A model generated the notes under the pieces. It made no database searches. It saw only the letters and a list, made by a program, of their open reading frames with translations, and was not told the DNA's origin. Made by a program: the position numbers and the translations under genes. Shown piece after piece: positions 25,621-35,284 of a DNA stretch of 64,000 nt (position 1 is its first letter; the number at the start of each line of letters is the position of its first letter). This DNA is from JAGLOK01 sp963675575 (GTDB lineage Bacteria; Bacillota; Clostridia; Christensenellales; UMGS416): positions 2,170,001 to 2,234,000 of the forward strand of contig OY776378.1 in assembly GCA_963675575.1 (NCBI GenBank). The letters run 5' to 3'.

Positions 25621-25635
25621 CTTTCAATTTGAAAG
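25621..25635. promoter_or_regulatory. Palindrome ahead of the acyl-CoA synthetase gene
   Basis: CTTTCAA and TTGAAAG flank a single T, forming a perfect 15-base palindrome just upstream of the ribosome binding site. It is a candidate operator. Confidence 0.4.
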
Positions 25636-25655
25636 AGAGATTGAGGTTCGGCAAC

Positions 25656-27911
25656 ATGTCTTTAGAATACAACAGCACTGAAATAAGTACTATACTAAAT
25701 TTCGCGCATTCGGAAAAAAGAGACTGCCTATATGAATTTGAAGTCTATGAAATATTAAATATTTTAGGCTTGCAGATTCCCGCATACCTTTTTATTAAAG
25801 ACGCAGCATCAATAAATGAAAAATTATTAAAAGATTTTCCCAAATCGGCTGTTCTTAAGGTTGTTTCTGCTCAAATTGCACACAAGCAGAAAATTGGCGG
25901 AGTCAAAATCATCAAAGCTTTAACCACCGAGTCACTAAAGCACGAGATAGCGCAAATGCAAGCAAATGTTTTATCTCATTTCGCCGATAACGTTATTCCT
26001 GAAATATCAGGATACCTTTTAACCGAATTCATCGAGTTTGAGCAAACTCTGGGCTATGAGGTTCTGTTCGGATTTAGGCAGGATTACGCTTTTGGCCCAA
26101 TACTTACCTTGAGCAAAGGCGGCGACGATGCTGAATTCTTCGCAAAATATTACGACCCGGCAAACCTTATTATTCCTCCGCTGGACTTTGAAAGCGCGCT
26201 AAAGGAAATATCTTCGACATTGAATATACGCCACAAATTTGAAAACATGGGCAACGATCAATATACTGCTCATTTAGCGAGGGCAACTTCCGCACTGAGC
26301 TATTTAGCATTTGATTTTTCTTTCATATCGCCAAACAATCCAAATTTCATAATAACCGAAATGGATATTAATCCGTTTGTCGTGTCAAAAGACGGGAGAT
26401 TTGTGGCCGTCGATGGTTTCGCCAAATTCAAACCAGCTAGTGAATTTTCCGAAAGCCGATTGCCGATTGTTAGAAATATTAGCTTAAATAAATTCTTTAA
26501 TCCTATAGGTATTGCTGTAATCGGCGTATCCGCTAAAATGGAAAAATACAGTCTCGGCAGAGAAATCGCCAGACTGCTACACAACGTAAAAAGGAATGAT
26601 TTGTTTCTTGTCAATGCAAATGGTGGATGCATTCATTTGGATGGTGAAAAATATCCATTATATAAAAGTATAGATGAAATAGATGAAAACATCGATCTAG
26701 TCGTTTATGCCGCTCCTGCTAAATTCACTTTAGACTTTTTACATGCATTGCCACAAAATTCTGAAAAAGCCATTGTTTTGATATCCGGCATACCGTCTGA
26801 AATGAACTATGAGGAGTTCAGAGACAACTTAAGCACCGTCTTGCCCACAAAAACAAGGATAATCGGGCCAAACTGCATGGGTGTATTCTATGCTCCCGAC
26901 ACAAGCAATGGAATAAACACACTGTTTATAGAAGAGAAAAAGCTTGAAATAAAAAGCTCTTACAAAAGCAATACTGCCCTTTTGACGCAAAGCGGCGCGC
27001 TTGCCGTTACGATGATTGACAAGCTTAACAACAGCTGCCTGCTCAAAGCCATAGTAAGCTTTGGCAACAAATACGACGTGTTGATTACAGATTTGGTTGA
27101 TTATTTTTCAAAAGATGATAGCATTGAAATCATTGCATTATATATAGAAGGATTTGATTTTGGAGAAGGAAGAGTGTTCTTTGAGCAAGCGAAGAGCATA
27201 TCAAAGCCCATCATTGCCTATAAATCCGGAAAAACAGAAGCAGGGGCTCGAGCTGCCGCGTCACATACGGCCGCAATGTCCGGAAGCTACGAAGTATTCA
27301 AAGCCGCCTGTCATCAAACGGGTGTAGTTCTGGCTGAGGATATTGACGATTATGAAAACTACGTTAAATCCTTTGCTCTTCTCTCTCACAAATTGCCAAA
27401 AGGCTGCAGAGTTGCTGGAGTGATAAACGCGGGGTTCGAATCCACCATCGGTGCCGACGAACTCACATGCTTAATTCAGGCTCAGCTGAGTGATTTAACT
27501 GTTAATAAACTTCATGCCGCTGATAAAAACGGATTGGTTGACATTTCGTCAGCCTTCATTGATGTAACTCCTATGGCTGATGATGAGATGTATGCTGACT
27601 TCGTCGAAGCTGTTCTTCAAGATGATAAAGTTGATTGCGTCTTCGTTGCAATAGTTCCCCACACGAGCGCTCTCAACACTCTTCCGGAAAACTGTGCTAT
27701 TCCAGGAAGCCTAGCTCCCAGATTGGTGGAAATGTTTGAGAAATATCAAAAGCCGATAGTCGTGTCGGTTAACGCCGGGAGCTTATATGAGGATTTTGAG
27801 ATTTATATGCAAAAAGGCGGGCTTCCCGTATATAAGGATGTAAAGTCGGCTGTGAAATCTCTTGATAAATTTGTTGAATATCATACATACAAACAAGGCG
27901 GTAAAAAATAA
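25656..27911 (+). CDS. NDP-forming acyl-CoA synthetase with N-terminal ATP-grasp domain
   Basis: This 751-residue protein has the parts of an ADP-forming acyl-CoA synthetase: an ATP-grasp domain at residues 20-250 (ending with T-E-M-D-I-N-P-F-V-V), a CoA-binding Rossmann domain at 280-410 (I-G-I-A-V-I-G-V-S), and a succinyl-CoA-ligase-like domain from about 440. The phosphorylated histidine is predicted as His537 in A-S-H-T-A-A-M-S-G-S. In most fused relatives the ATP-grasp domain is C-terminal; here it is first. The enzyme would convert acyl-CoA + ADP + Pi to acid + CoA + ATP. The ATG at 25656 has a GAGG site and is preferred over TTG at 25629. Confidence 0.85.
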   Translation: MSLEYNSTEISTILNFAHSEKRDCLYEFEVYEILNILGLQIPAYLFIKDAASINEKLLKDFPKSAVLKVVSAQIAHKQKIGGVKIIKALTTESLKHEIAQMQANVLSHFADNVIPEISGYLLTEFIEFEQTLGYEVLFGFRQDYAFGPILTLSKGGDDAEFFAKYYDPANLIIPPLDFESALKEISSTLNIRHKFENMGNDQYTAHLARATSALSYLAFDFSFISPNNPNFIITEMDINPFVVSKDGRFVAVDGFAKFKPASEFSESRLPIVRNISLNKFFNPIGIAVIGVSAKMEKYSLGREIARLLHNVKRNDLFLVNANGGCIHLDGEKYPLYKSIDEIDENIDLVVYAAPAKFTLDFLHALPQNSEKAIVLISGIPSEMNYEEFRDNLSTVLPTKTRIIGPNCMGVFYAPDTSNGINTLFIEEKKLEIKSSYKSNTALLTQSGALAVTMIDKLNNSCLLKAIVSFGNKYDVLITDLVDYFSKDDSIEIIALYIEGFDFGEGRVFFEQAKSISKPIIAYKSGKTEAGARAAASHTAAMSGSYEVFKAACHQTGVVLAEDIDDYENYVKSFALLSHKLPKGCRVAGVINAGFESTIGADELTCLIQAQLSDLTVNKLHAADKNGLVDISSAFIDVTPMADDEMYADFVEAVLQDDKVDCVFVAIVPHTSALNTLPENCAIPGSLAPRLVEMFEKYQKPIVVSVNAGSLYEDFEIYMQKGGLPVYKDVKSAVKSLDKFVEYHTYKQGGKK

Positions 27912-29275
27912 TGTCTAAAACTCAAATAAATGTTTTGTTAACCCCACATTGGCAAAAAGATAAAATATCCAAGGTAAATATAAAGATCAATACGGATATA
28001 TCACTTAAAGGCGGTGACAGTTTTTTTTCAATATACAAAAGGGTTACCAACAAAAGTTTTACAAAAATTGAAGGTAAAATAACAATATCGGATGAAAAAG
28101 GTAGCTTTTCCTTCCAAACATCCCAAGAAGAGTCCCCGCACACATTAATTGAAAAATATCATCCCCAAAGAGACAGCGCGGGAATTGTTTTGATCGAGTA
28201 CACCGCTTTATTGTCTCCTGTTAAGCGAAATCCTGGGTTTGACTTGGGCTATGAAGATAACGGGATGACAGGCTCCGGCATGACATTTCTTCCCCTTTTT
28301 GACTGCGATGAATGCGAAATCATGCTCGACTGGGATTTGAAATTTATGCCAAAAGGCTGCAGCGGAGTCTGTTCTTTTGGAGAAGGCAAATCCAAAGTAT
28401 TCGGGGCATCTTCCATCTTACAGGAATCATTTTACACCGCAGGAAAAGTACAAAGCGCAACAAGCGGCAGTTTTGGCTTCTATTGGCTTGAAAACAAAGT
28501 TTTCGACGCTTCCGAAATTGCTCAATGGGCAAAAATAACTTACGAAAAAATGTCCAAGTTCTTTAAAGACAAAAACAATTCGTACCGCATCTTCGCCCGC
28601 AAAGTCGAAGAAGATAAATTTGGAGGCACAGCTCTTGAAAATTCGTATCTTTTCGTCTATCCGCCCGATAAGCTACCTACAGTTGCGGGCATTAAGTTTT
28701 TATTCGCCCACGAAATGGTACATAACTGGATTAAAATGAACGACAATCCTTTTGGCACACTAACATGGTATGTTGAAGGCATGGCGGAATACTATTCTGC
28801 TTTGCTCTTGTGGAAATATAATTTCGTAACTAAAGAAGAGCTTGTGTCCGAGCTTAATGAGCGAAGTAAAAAATATTATGAAAATCCGCACATAAGTATC
28901 AAAAACGAGGGTGCCGGAAATCTTCTTTTCAGCAACCGAGAGGCAACTTTGGTTCCATACGGACGTGGATTCTTTTACATGGCGGAAACAGACGCGAAAA
29001 TCCGCAAATCCACAAGAGATGAAAAATCTTTAGAAGATGTTATGTTCACGCTTAAGAATAAGATGAACAATGGAGAAAACCCCGGAGTAGACGCTTGGCT
29101 GAATGAGTTGGTTCCTATTATAGGCGCACAAGCAGAAAAAGACTATGAATCCATGAAAAACGGCAGAACAATAGCTCCCAACCTAATCTGTTTTGGAGAA
29201 AGCATAAAATCATATAAAAAAACAGGCACTGTCCGCGAAACGGATAAAGCCTGCGATTTATGGGTGTTTGAATAG
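27911..29275 (+). CDS. M61-like zinc metallopeptidase
   Basis: The start overlaps the acyl-CoA synthetase stop by one base, so the two are coupled. The 454-residue protein has a zinc motif H267-E268-x-x-H271-N-W with the third ligand Glu289 in V-E-G-M-A-E-Y-Y, the gluzincin spacing of M1/M61 peptidases; H-N-W and the W-Y-x-E-G context favour M61 (glycyl aminopeptidase-like). The N-terminal 200 residues are beta-rich as in that family. No signal peptide, so it is cytoplasmic. The M61 PDZ domain is not apparent and the protein is shorter than typical members. Confidence 0.7.
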   Translation: MSKTQINVLLTPHWQKDKISKVNIKINTDISLKGGDSFFSIYKRVTNKSFTKIEGKITISDEKGSFSFQTSQEESPHTLIEKYHPQRDSAGIVLIEYTALLSPVKRNPGFDLGYEDNGMTGSGMTFLPLFDCDECEIMLDWDLKFMPKGCSGVCSFGEGKSKVFGASSILQESFYTAGKVQSATSGSFGFYWLENKVFDASEIAQWAKITYEKMSKFFKDKNNSYRIFARKVEEDKFGGTALENSYLFVYPPDKLPTVAGIKFLFAHEMVHNWIKMNDNPFGTLTWYVEGMAEYYSALLLWKYNFVTKEELVSELNERSKKYYENPHISIKNEGAGNLLFSNREATLVPYGRGFFYMAETDAKIRKSTRDEKSLEDVMFTLKNKMNNGENPGVDAWLNELVPIIGAQAEKDYESMKNGRTIAPNLICFGESIKSYKKTGTVRETDKACDLWVFE

Positions 29276-29293
29276 CTGTTAATTTATTTTTAT

Positions 29294-29329
29294 TAGCACA
29301 TTATATAATATACGCTATTTTATTTTTTT
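29294..29329 (+). terminator. Rho-independent terminator of the synthetase/peptidase pair
   Basis: TAGCACAT and GTATACGCTA-type arms form an 8-pair stem (two G-T wobbles) at 29294-29317, followed on the plus strand by TTTTATTTTTTT. It runs into the last codons of the convergent amidohydrolase gene. Confidence 0.6.
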
Positions 29330-30523
29330 ACCGCCGAGAAACACCGCTTCTATGTTTTCAGCAGTTCCTATTGTCTTAATTCCATTAAGCGGATTACCCT
29401 TTGCCAAAACCACATCCGCCAGCTTGCCCACTTCCAATGAACCTGTTTGTGTATCGTTTTTCATAAGATACGCAGCATTTATTGTGCCGGCCTTTATAGC
29501 CTCCATCGGGGTCATTTCTGCCTTTGTCATCGCCACGAATTCTTCACCAATCTGAAGATAAGGCGTATTCTTGCTGTTGGAATAATCAGTTCCCAGTGCA
29601 ATTCTTATTCCAGCCTTCCTCGCCATTTCTATTGTTTTGATGTTACTTTCTGCCGTTCTTGAAGCTTTTTCGTGAAGCCAGTCAGGAAGTCCCGGGATGT
29701 TCGCTACACCAAGCGATACGGCAAGCGTTGAAACAAGTGTCGCATCCATTTGCGCCATCAGGTCTATCTCTCGCTGTGTCAGCATCACCCCGTGCTCTAT
29801 GCACTCAACCCCAGCCATAAGAGCCTGATATGCGCCTTCGTTTCCAGTGCAGTGCGCAGCCACATAAGTATGGCGTCGTTTCGCCTCGTCAACCATGGCT
29901 TTCATTTCGTCAGGGGAAAACTGTATATCTTCCAGCCTGTCAGTCGGCGAAGAAACGCCTCCTGTTGCGCAAATCTTTATGAACTTCGCGCCCATCCTAA
30001 ACTGTTCACGCACTGCGAGAATGCAATCATCCACGCCGTCGCAAAGCCTTTCCAGATGCGCGTTTTTATTGAATTCTTCCTTTGTAATATGTGGCATAAA
30101 ATCAACGTGTCCAGAAGTTATGCTCAAAACCTTTCCTCCCGGCATGATGCGAGGAGAACGGAGTATTCCACGCTCTTGAGCTCTAGAAAGATAAAATCCC
30201 GCTTCGCTCATGTCGCGTATCCCTGTAAATCCCGAATCAACCAAAAGCCCCATCTGATAAGCCGCTCCCATAAGTTGATCGCCGAAAAAATTGCCATCTG
30301 CGAAACTCCCAGCGTCTTCCGTGCCGCAAAGATGCGCATGGCAGTCTATAAATCCCGGAAGTATCGTATCGGCATTAAGCACCTCGGCTCCGTCCGGAAT
30401 CGCAAAATCTGACGCTTTTCCGGCATAGGCGATGCGTTCGCCTTCTATAGCGATAAGTCCGCCTTCCAAAGCGGTGTCTGACACCCCATCAATCAAGCGT
30501 CCTTTTATAATATAATCATACAT
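29315..30523 (-). CDS. Amidohydrolase, Xaa-Pro/Xaa-Arg dipeptidase type
   Basis: This 402-residue metal-dependent hydrolase has H62-x-H64 in F-I-D-C-H-A-H, a candidate carboxylated lysine in F-I-K-I-C-A-T-G-G, histidines in V-A-A-H-C-T-G and I-E-H-G, and the final Asp in L-G-T-D-Y. This is the imidazolonepropionase-like group that includes prolidases and arginine carboxypeptidases. It closes the long leftward peptide operon, 9 bases after the TldE-like gene, and likely splits dipeptides or N-acyl amino acids. Substrate is inferred only from context. Confidence 0.82.
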   Translation of the reverse strand: MYDYIIKGRLIDGVSDTALEGGLIAIEGERIAYAGKASDFAIPDGAEVLNADTILPGFIDCHAHLCGTEDAGSFADGNFFGDQLMGAAYQMGLLVDSGFTGIRDMSEAGFYLSRAQERGILRSPRIMPGGKVLSITSGHVDFMPHITKEEFNKNAHLERLCDGVDDCILAVREQFRMGAKFIKICATGGVSSPTDRLEDIQFSPDEMKAMVDEAKRRHTYVAAHCTGNEGAYQALMAGVECIEHGVMLTQREIDLMAQMDATLVSTLAVSLGVANIPGLPDWLHEKASRTAESNIKTIEMARKAGIRIALGTDYSNSKNTPYLQIGEEFVAMTKAEMTPMEAIKAGTINAAYLMKNDTQTGSLEVGKLADVVLAKGNPLNGIKTIGTAENIEAVFLGGKKIK

Positions 30524-30532
30524 TTTGCCTCC

Positions 30533-31888
30533 TTATGAGCTGAAGTTCAAGCTGCTCACTAATGCGCTCGGACTTCCTATAGTATATGATTTCAGATAGA
30601 AATCGTCAAAATCCAAATCATTTCCCATGGCTTCAATTGAGCCAAATAAATCTTTTATATTTCCCGCAGCAGACATTTGCGACACTGAACCTATGGGTTT
30701 CCCCTTATTATAATACACTCCGCCACACGGTATAGAAAATTCTCCTGACGCAACGTTTACCGAATGAAAAAGATCCAGCGAATATGTCAGCAAAAAGCCT
30801 GTTCCCATGCGCTCAATAAGTTTTTCTTGGCTAAAATCACCAGGCTCCGCATAAAGTATCGCCGGCACAGTTGTGATTTTTATCGGAAGGCTTCCAGTCA
30901 TGCGATCCATACGCCCCGCGCTGCCTGTTGAAGGCATTCCCGCTCGCTTTCCCGATTCCAGAGTATATAGCGGAGTTACAAGCTTTCCGTTTTGGACAAG
31001 CTTTGTTTTTGCGCAAGCAATCCCTTCGCTGTCAATCAGCCAAGCCTGGCCAAGCATATCATGCGTAGGCGCGTTTATAATGCTTAACGCCTCGCTTCCT
31101 ATTTTTGTTCCCGGTGTGTTTGAAAAAATGGTTTCACCCGAAAGCATCGCGCTTCCCGAAAGCGTTCTCCAAGCGGTCATAATAATGTTTCTCATAACGC
31201 GTCCAGAAAGCACCGCAGCATATTTACCCGACTTCACATTGCACGGTTTAAGTCCACCTCCGTCGTATGCATGTCCACCATCTATAGCGTTTTGCACCAA
31301 AGATTTCGCGCTGATTTCTCCGATATTGTCCCCGCTTGTATAATCGTATCCAGGCGCTACGCCTTCTTCACGTTTAAGCATTAGTCCAATTGAGCTTTCC
31401 ACCCAATATGATTTATAAAACGTATCAAGTCCATTAGAATTTATCGTTTTAAGCTCTCTGCCACAAAGCGCGACGACGCATTCTGTGACTCTTTCCACAC
31501 CCTCATTTTGTAGCGCGAATTTTTCAGCATCAACGCCGAATGCCACAGCATCTTCTATCGAGGAATTTTCTGTACCCTTTTCCAAATAAATATCGGCTTT
31601 TTTTCCCATTATTTCTCGTTTTTGCGCCAATGAATATTTTGAGTTTTCAAGAGCCCTGTTTAATACGTCTTCCGGGGCTTCGTCCAGCTTTTCGGAATAC
31701 ACCATTCCCGTGCGCTCGCCCGAGGCGCGCACATAAAGCTTCGTACGCTCAGATGATTCACTTCCAGCGAGCATACCATCCTTTATCCTAAGCGTTGTCC
31801 TCACAATCTTTTCAGCATTAACTTCCGCTTCGTTTATCTCATTTGGCAGATTGGAAAACGCTTTTTCATAGTTCTTCAAATCAATCAC
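30533..31888 (-). CDS. TldE/PmbA-like metallopeptidase partner subunit
   Basis: This 451-residue TldD/PmbA-family protein lacks the HExxxH zinc motif, as expected of the TldE-type partner. It has the family's Y-x-K-S-Y-W-V-E and G-Y-D-Y-T-S-G segments. Its start overlaps the TldD-like stop by 4 bases. TldD/TldE form a hetero-oligomeric protease that degrades small unstructured peptides; here it would process imported peptides. Confidence 0.85.
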   Translation of the reverse strand: MIDLKNYEKAFSNLPNEINEAEVNAEKIVRTTLRIKDGMLAGSESSERTKLYVRASGERTGMVYSEKLDEAPEDVLNRALENSKYSLAQKREIMGKKADIYLEKGTENSSIEDAVAFGVDAEKFALQNEGVERVTECVVALCGRELKTINSNGLDTFYKSYWVESSIGLMLKREEGVAPGYDYTSGDNIGEISAKSLVQNAIDGGHAYDGGGLKPCNVKSGKYAAVLSGRVMRNIIMTAWRTLSGSAMLSGETIFSNTPGTKIGSEALSIINAPTHDMLGQAWLIDSEGIACAKTKLVQNGKLVTPLYTLESGKRAGMPSTGSAGRMDRMTGSLPIKITTVPAILYAEPGDFSQEKLIERMGTGFLLTYSLDLFHSVNVASGEFSIPCGGVYYNKGKPIGSVSQMSAAGNIKDLFGSIEAMGNDLDFDDFYLKSYTIGSPSALVSSLNFSS

Positions 31889-33285
31889 AGCGCTCCCCCC
31901 TTTCCCCCTACCACCATTTCAGACACCCTCATTCTCGGCCCTGAAGTCGTGGTCGCACAAAATCCAGAATTCGCTCCACAAAATGACCCTCCGCCTTGCT
32001 CATTCACCATAGTTTTACCTACACGGTCAATTTTAAGCATGGTCTCATCTCCCCTGCCCACAAGCATAGCACCCTTGACCTGTTTACCTATTTGCCCGTT
32101 TTTTATCAAGTAAGCTTCGGTGGCCATCAGAGTAAATTCCCGTCCTCCCGTTCCACCGCCAAGGCTTTTGACATAAAGTCCTTCTTTAGTGTCGCGTATT
32201 ATCGCATCATCATCGTCGATGCCAGCGGCGAGATATGTATTGCTCATCCTTGCTGACGGTGCATACGAATAGTTTTGCCTGCGCCCGCTTCCCGAGCGTG
32301 GGAGTCCCAAAATCTTTGCTCCCATTCTATCTGACAAGAAGGCTTTTAGCACACCGTTTTCTATAAGCACATTTTTTTGTCTGGGCATTCCTTCGTCATC
32401 AAAACTGCTCGATCCATACATCCCAGGCAAAGTCCCATCATCAATTAGTGTTACCTTATTCGATGCGATCTTTTGCCCCCGCCTATCCCAAAACAGGCTG
32501 TCGGATAAAAGCGATGTGGTTTCAAGCTGATGCCCGCAAGCTTCGTGAAAAAAAGTTCCTGTGCAATCCCCGCCTTCAAATATAACCGGCATTCTTGTAC
32601 TGGGCGCTTCAGCTGCGTTAAGTGATTTTTCCATTCCCTTTATTACATCTGAAATACGCGGCATATATGCACCTGATTTTATAGCTTCAAATCCCGATGC
32701 GGCTGAAAAATCTGTAAAATGGCTGGCAGATCCGTGCTCATTTGATACGAGCGGCACAAATCTAATCCTAGATGTGACTCGTCTGTCTTGCGCATCAGTT
32801 CCTTCGGTGTTTACAACGCGTATCTTTTGGTCACGATCAAAATATGTTATTTTAACTCGACGAAGCGCCGTCGTTATGGATTTTGCGAACAGATCAGCTT
32901 CGCGTAACACCGCAATTTTTTCCTTATATCCTATTGTCCCAGGGAATATCTTAATCGGGCACGGATTATCTGCGAGAATTTTTTGCGGCGCAATAAAATC
33001 AATGCCATCTTTGGATTTCAAAGATAAAAGCTCAGCGGCTTTTTTTACAGACTCTAAAAGCGACGGCAAAGAAATGTTATTTGTACACACATATACACTT
33101 TGCATTCCAGCGATAAGATAAACTCCTGCTCCGTATGTCCTCATTGACGAAACTTCGTCCACATATCCAGAATAATTTATAGTGACATCTTCGCAGTCTT
33201 CAAAGAAAATCTCCGCAAAGTCAGCCCCAAGATAAAGAGCCTTGCTTAATACTTGATTTATTTCACTGTTGCTTAGAATAGTCAC
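31885..33285 (-). CDS. tldD: TldD-like metallopeptidase
   Basis: This 466-residue protein carries the TldD zinc motif H247-E248-A-C-G-H252 in F-F-H-E-A-C-G-H-Q-L-E, with the usual downstream M-S-N-T-Y segment and cysteine-rich C-terminus (F-C-G-A-N-S-G-F-C). It is the catalytic half of a TldD/TldE complex with the overlapping next gene. It follows the OppF gene by 6 bases, which ties the protease to peptide import. Confidence 0.88.
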   Translation of the reverse strand: MTILSNSEINQVLSKALYLGADFAEIFFEDCEDVTINYSGYVDEVSSMRTYGAGVYLIAGMQSVYVCTNNISLPSLLESVKKAAELLSLKSKDGIDFIAPQKILADNPCPIKIFPGTIGYKEKIAVLREADLFAKSITTALRRVKITYFDRDQKIRVVNTEGTDAQDRRVTSRIRFVPLVSNEHGSASHFTDFSAASGFEAIKSGAYMPRISDVIKGMEKSLNAAEAPSTRMPVIFEGGDCTGTFFHEACGHQLETTSLLSDSLFWDRRGQKIASNKVTLIDDGTLPGMYGSSSFDDEGMPRQKNVLIENGVLKAFLSDRMGAKILGLPRSGSGRRQNYSYAPSARMSNTYLAAGIDDDDAIIRDTKEGLYVKSLGGGTGGREFTLMATEAYLIKNGQIGKQVKGAMLVGRGDETMLKIDRVGKTMVNEQGGGSFCGANSGFCATTTSGPRMRVSEMVVGGKGGAL

Positions 33286-33291
33286 ATCTCC

Positions 33292-34248
33292 TTACGCTTT
33301 ATGGCAAGCTACAAAATGTCCGGGATCAACCTCTCTTAAAAGCGGTATTTCTCTTTCACACCGTTCATATACCAAAGGACAGCGCGACTTAAACCTGCAT
33401 CCCTGCTCAATATTGATTGGACTTGGCACGTCTCCTGAAAGCAGTATGCGTGCTCGACGCTCTTCCACATCAGGGTCGGGGATTGGTATCGCCGAAAGCA
33501 GCGCTTCAGTGTACGGGTGCTTATGGTTATCATACAGCGACTGAGACGGCGCAAGCTCCACAATTGCGCCGAGATACATCACAGCGACTCTGTCAGATAT
33601 CTGCTTAACCATCGATAGGTCGTGTGTTATGAAAAGATATGAAAGCCCCATGTCTTTTTGGAGCTTCATAAGCAAATTTACTATTTGTGCCTGAATCGAA
33701 ACATCAAGCGCAGAAATGGGTTCATCGCAAATAATAAGCTTTGGCTCCACCGCGAGCGCTCTCGCTATTCCGATGCGCTGTCGCTGTCCCCCGGAAAACT
33801 CATGAGGAAAACGGTTCGCATGCTCTTTGTTCAGCCCTACCATTCCCAAAAGCTCTATTATGCGCTCATGCCTTGCCGCACCTCTGTGAAGTTTGTGTAT
33901 ATCAAGCCCTTCACCTATAGACTGGCTTACGATATGCAATGGATTGAGAGAAGCATACGGATCTTGGAAAATCATCTGGACATTTTTCCGGTATTCCAAG
34001 TTCTCTTTATGATTAAAGTTCCAAATGTCGCGTCCGTTATACTTTATTTTTCCGCTGTTGTTTTTATAGAGCTTGACTATTGTACGCCCCAAAGTTGTTT
34101 TTCCACAGCCGGATTCTCCCACAAGCCCCAAAGTTTCACCTTTTGCAATAGTAAGGTCGATGCCGTCTACGGCTCTTAACATACCGACGTTTTTTATTTC
34201 AAAATGCTTTGTGACCGATTCAAGGCTCAGCAATGCTTCTTTTCCCAT
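33292..34248 (-). CDS. oppF: Oligopeptide ABC transporter ATPase OppF
   Basis: The protein has about 318 residues with Walker A G-E-S-G-C-G-K-T-T, signature F-S-G-G-Q-R-Q-R, Walker B L-I-I-C-D-E-P and the C-terminal oligopeptide-transporter Cys motif (G-C-R-F-K-S-R-C-P). The start M-G-K-E-A at 34248, with AAGGAAGG upstream, is preferred over the frame opening at 34269. It pairs with OppD. Confidence 0.92.
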   Translation of the reverse strand: MGKEALLSLESVTKHFEIKNVGMLRAVDGIDLTIAKGETLGLVGESGCGKTTLGRTIVKLYKNNSGKIKYNGRDIWNFNHKENLEYRKNVQMIFQDPYASLNPLHIVSQSIGEGLDIHKLHRGAARHERIIELLGMVGLNKEHANRFPHEFSGGQRQRIGIARALAVEPKLIICDEPISALDVSIQAQIVNLLMKLQKDMGLSYLFITHDLSMVKQISDRVAVMYLGAIVELAPSQSLYDNHKHPYTEALLSAIPIPDPDVEERRARILLSGDVPSPINIEQGCRFKSRCPLVYERCEREIPLLREVDPGHFVACHKA

Positions 34249-34249
34249 A

Positions 34250-35275
34250 TTATCTGCCCTTCCTTTCAATCACATCTTTATACCGCATGATTGCTTCTTC
34301 GTTGTGAATCCAGCAGGCAGCATAATGACCCAGCTCATCAAAGTAATAATATGGAGGGCATTCATTTACACAGATTTTCATCGCATATTTGCATCTGGCG
34401 GCAAAAGCGCAACCGCCGGGAGGTGCTATCAAATCCGGAGGTGTTCCTGGTATAAACTCCAGTTCAGTTTTATTCGGTAAATCCACCCTTGGAACCGAAT
34501 CCAAAAGACCCCAGGTATACGGATGCATAGGATTCTTAAAAACATCGCGAGCGATTCCGTGTTCAACTATTTTGCCCGCATACATCACGTATATTCTTTG
34601 TGCCATGTTCGCCACAACGCCCAGGTCGTGGGTAATTAGCACAATTGATGTATCAAGTTTTACTTTGAGCGAGTTCATCAATTCAATAATCTGCGCTTGA
34701 ATAGTAACATCCAATGCCGTCGTAGGCTCGTCTGCAAAAAGTATCGCAGGATTGCATATGATTGCCATCGCGACCATAATCCTTTGACGCATTCCGCCAG
34801 AAAGCTGATAAGGGTAGCTACGCATATTGCGCTCAGGATTCGGGAAGCTTACCATTTTCATTATTTCCAGCACTCTTGCATTTGCCTCTTCTTTTGAGAC
34901 ATTTTCGTGCTGTAAGTATGCTTCAGCGATTTGTCTGCCAACTCTCATTGTTGGATTAAGATATGTCAGCGGGTCTTGGAAAATCATTGACATATCATTT
35001 CCCTGTAGCTCGCGAAGACGCTCAGGCGTGGCAGTGGTCAACTCTTCTCCTCTAAATACTGCTCTGCCTTTTTTAATTCGACCCGCAGGCTTTGCAAGAA
35101 GGCCCATCACGGACTGGATGCTGACTGTTTTCCCGCATCCCGATTCCCCGACAATGGCGATTGTTTCTTTTCTTTTGATATCCCAGCTTACTCCCCGCAC
35201 AGCTTGCACTTCTCCAGCGTGCGTAAAGAAGGACACAGTGAGATCTTCAACTTTTAACAGTATTTCGTTTTCCAC
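34250..35275 (-). CDS. oppD: Oligopeptide ABC transporter ATPase OppD
   Basis: This 341-residue ATPase has Walker A G-E-S-G-C-G-K-T-V, signature L-S-G-G-M-R-Q-R, Walker B I-L-F-A-D-E-P-T and the C-terminal Cys-rich segment (G-C-A-F-A-A-R-C) that binds an iron-sulfur cluster in some homologues. It follows OppC by 9 bases. Confidence 0.92.
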   Translation of the reverse strand: MENEILLKVEDLTVSFFTHAGEVQAVRGVSWDIKRKETIAIVGESGCGKTVSIQSVMGLLAKPAGRIKKGRAVFRGEELTTATPERLRELQGNDMSMIFQDPLTYLNPTMRVGRQIAEAYLQHENVSKEEANARVLEIMKMVSFPNPERNMRSYPYQLSGGMRQRIMVAMAIICNPAILFADEPTTALDVTIQAQIIELMNSLKVKLDTSIVLITHDLGVVANMAQRIYVMYAGKIVEHGIARDVFKNPMHPYTWGLLDSVPRVDLPNKTELEFIPGTPPDLIAPPGGCAFAARCKYAMKICVNECPPYYYFDELGHYAACWIHNEEAIMRYKDVIERKGR

Positions 35276-35284
35276 GTTTCCTCC

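Noticed and set aside
27428..27445. tRNA T-arm-like string (GGTTCGAATCC type)
   Set aside because: It lies inside the acyl-CoA synthetase reading frame, encodes conserved-looking protein and has no acceptor or anticodon stems around it.
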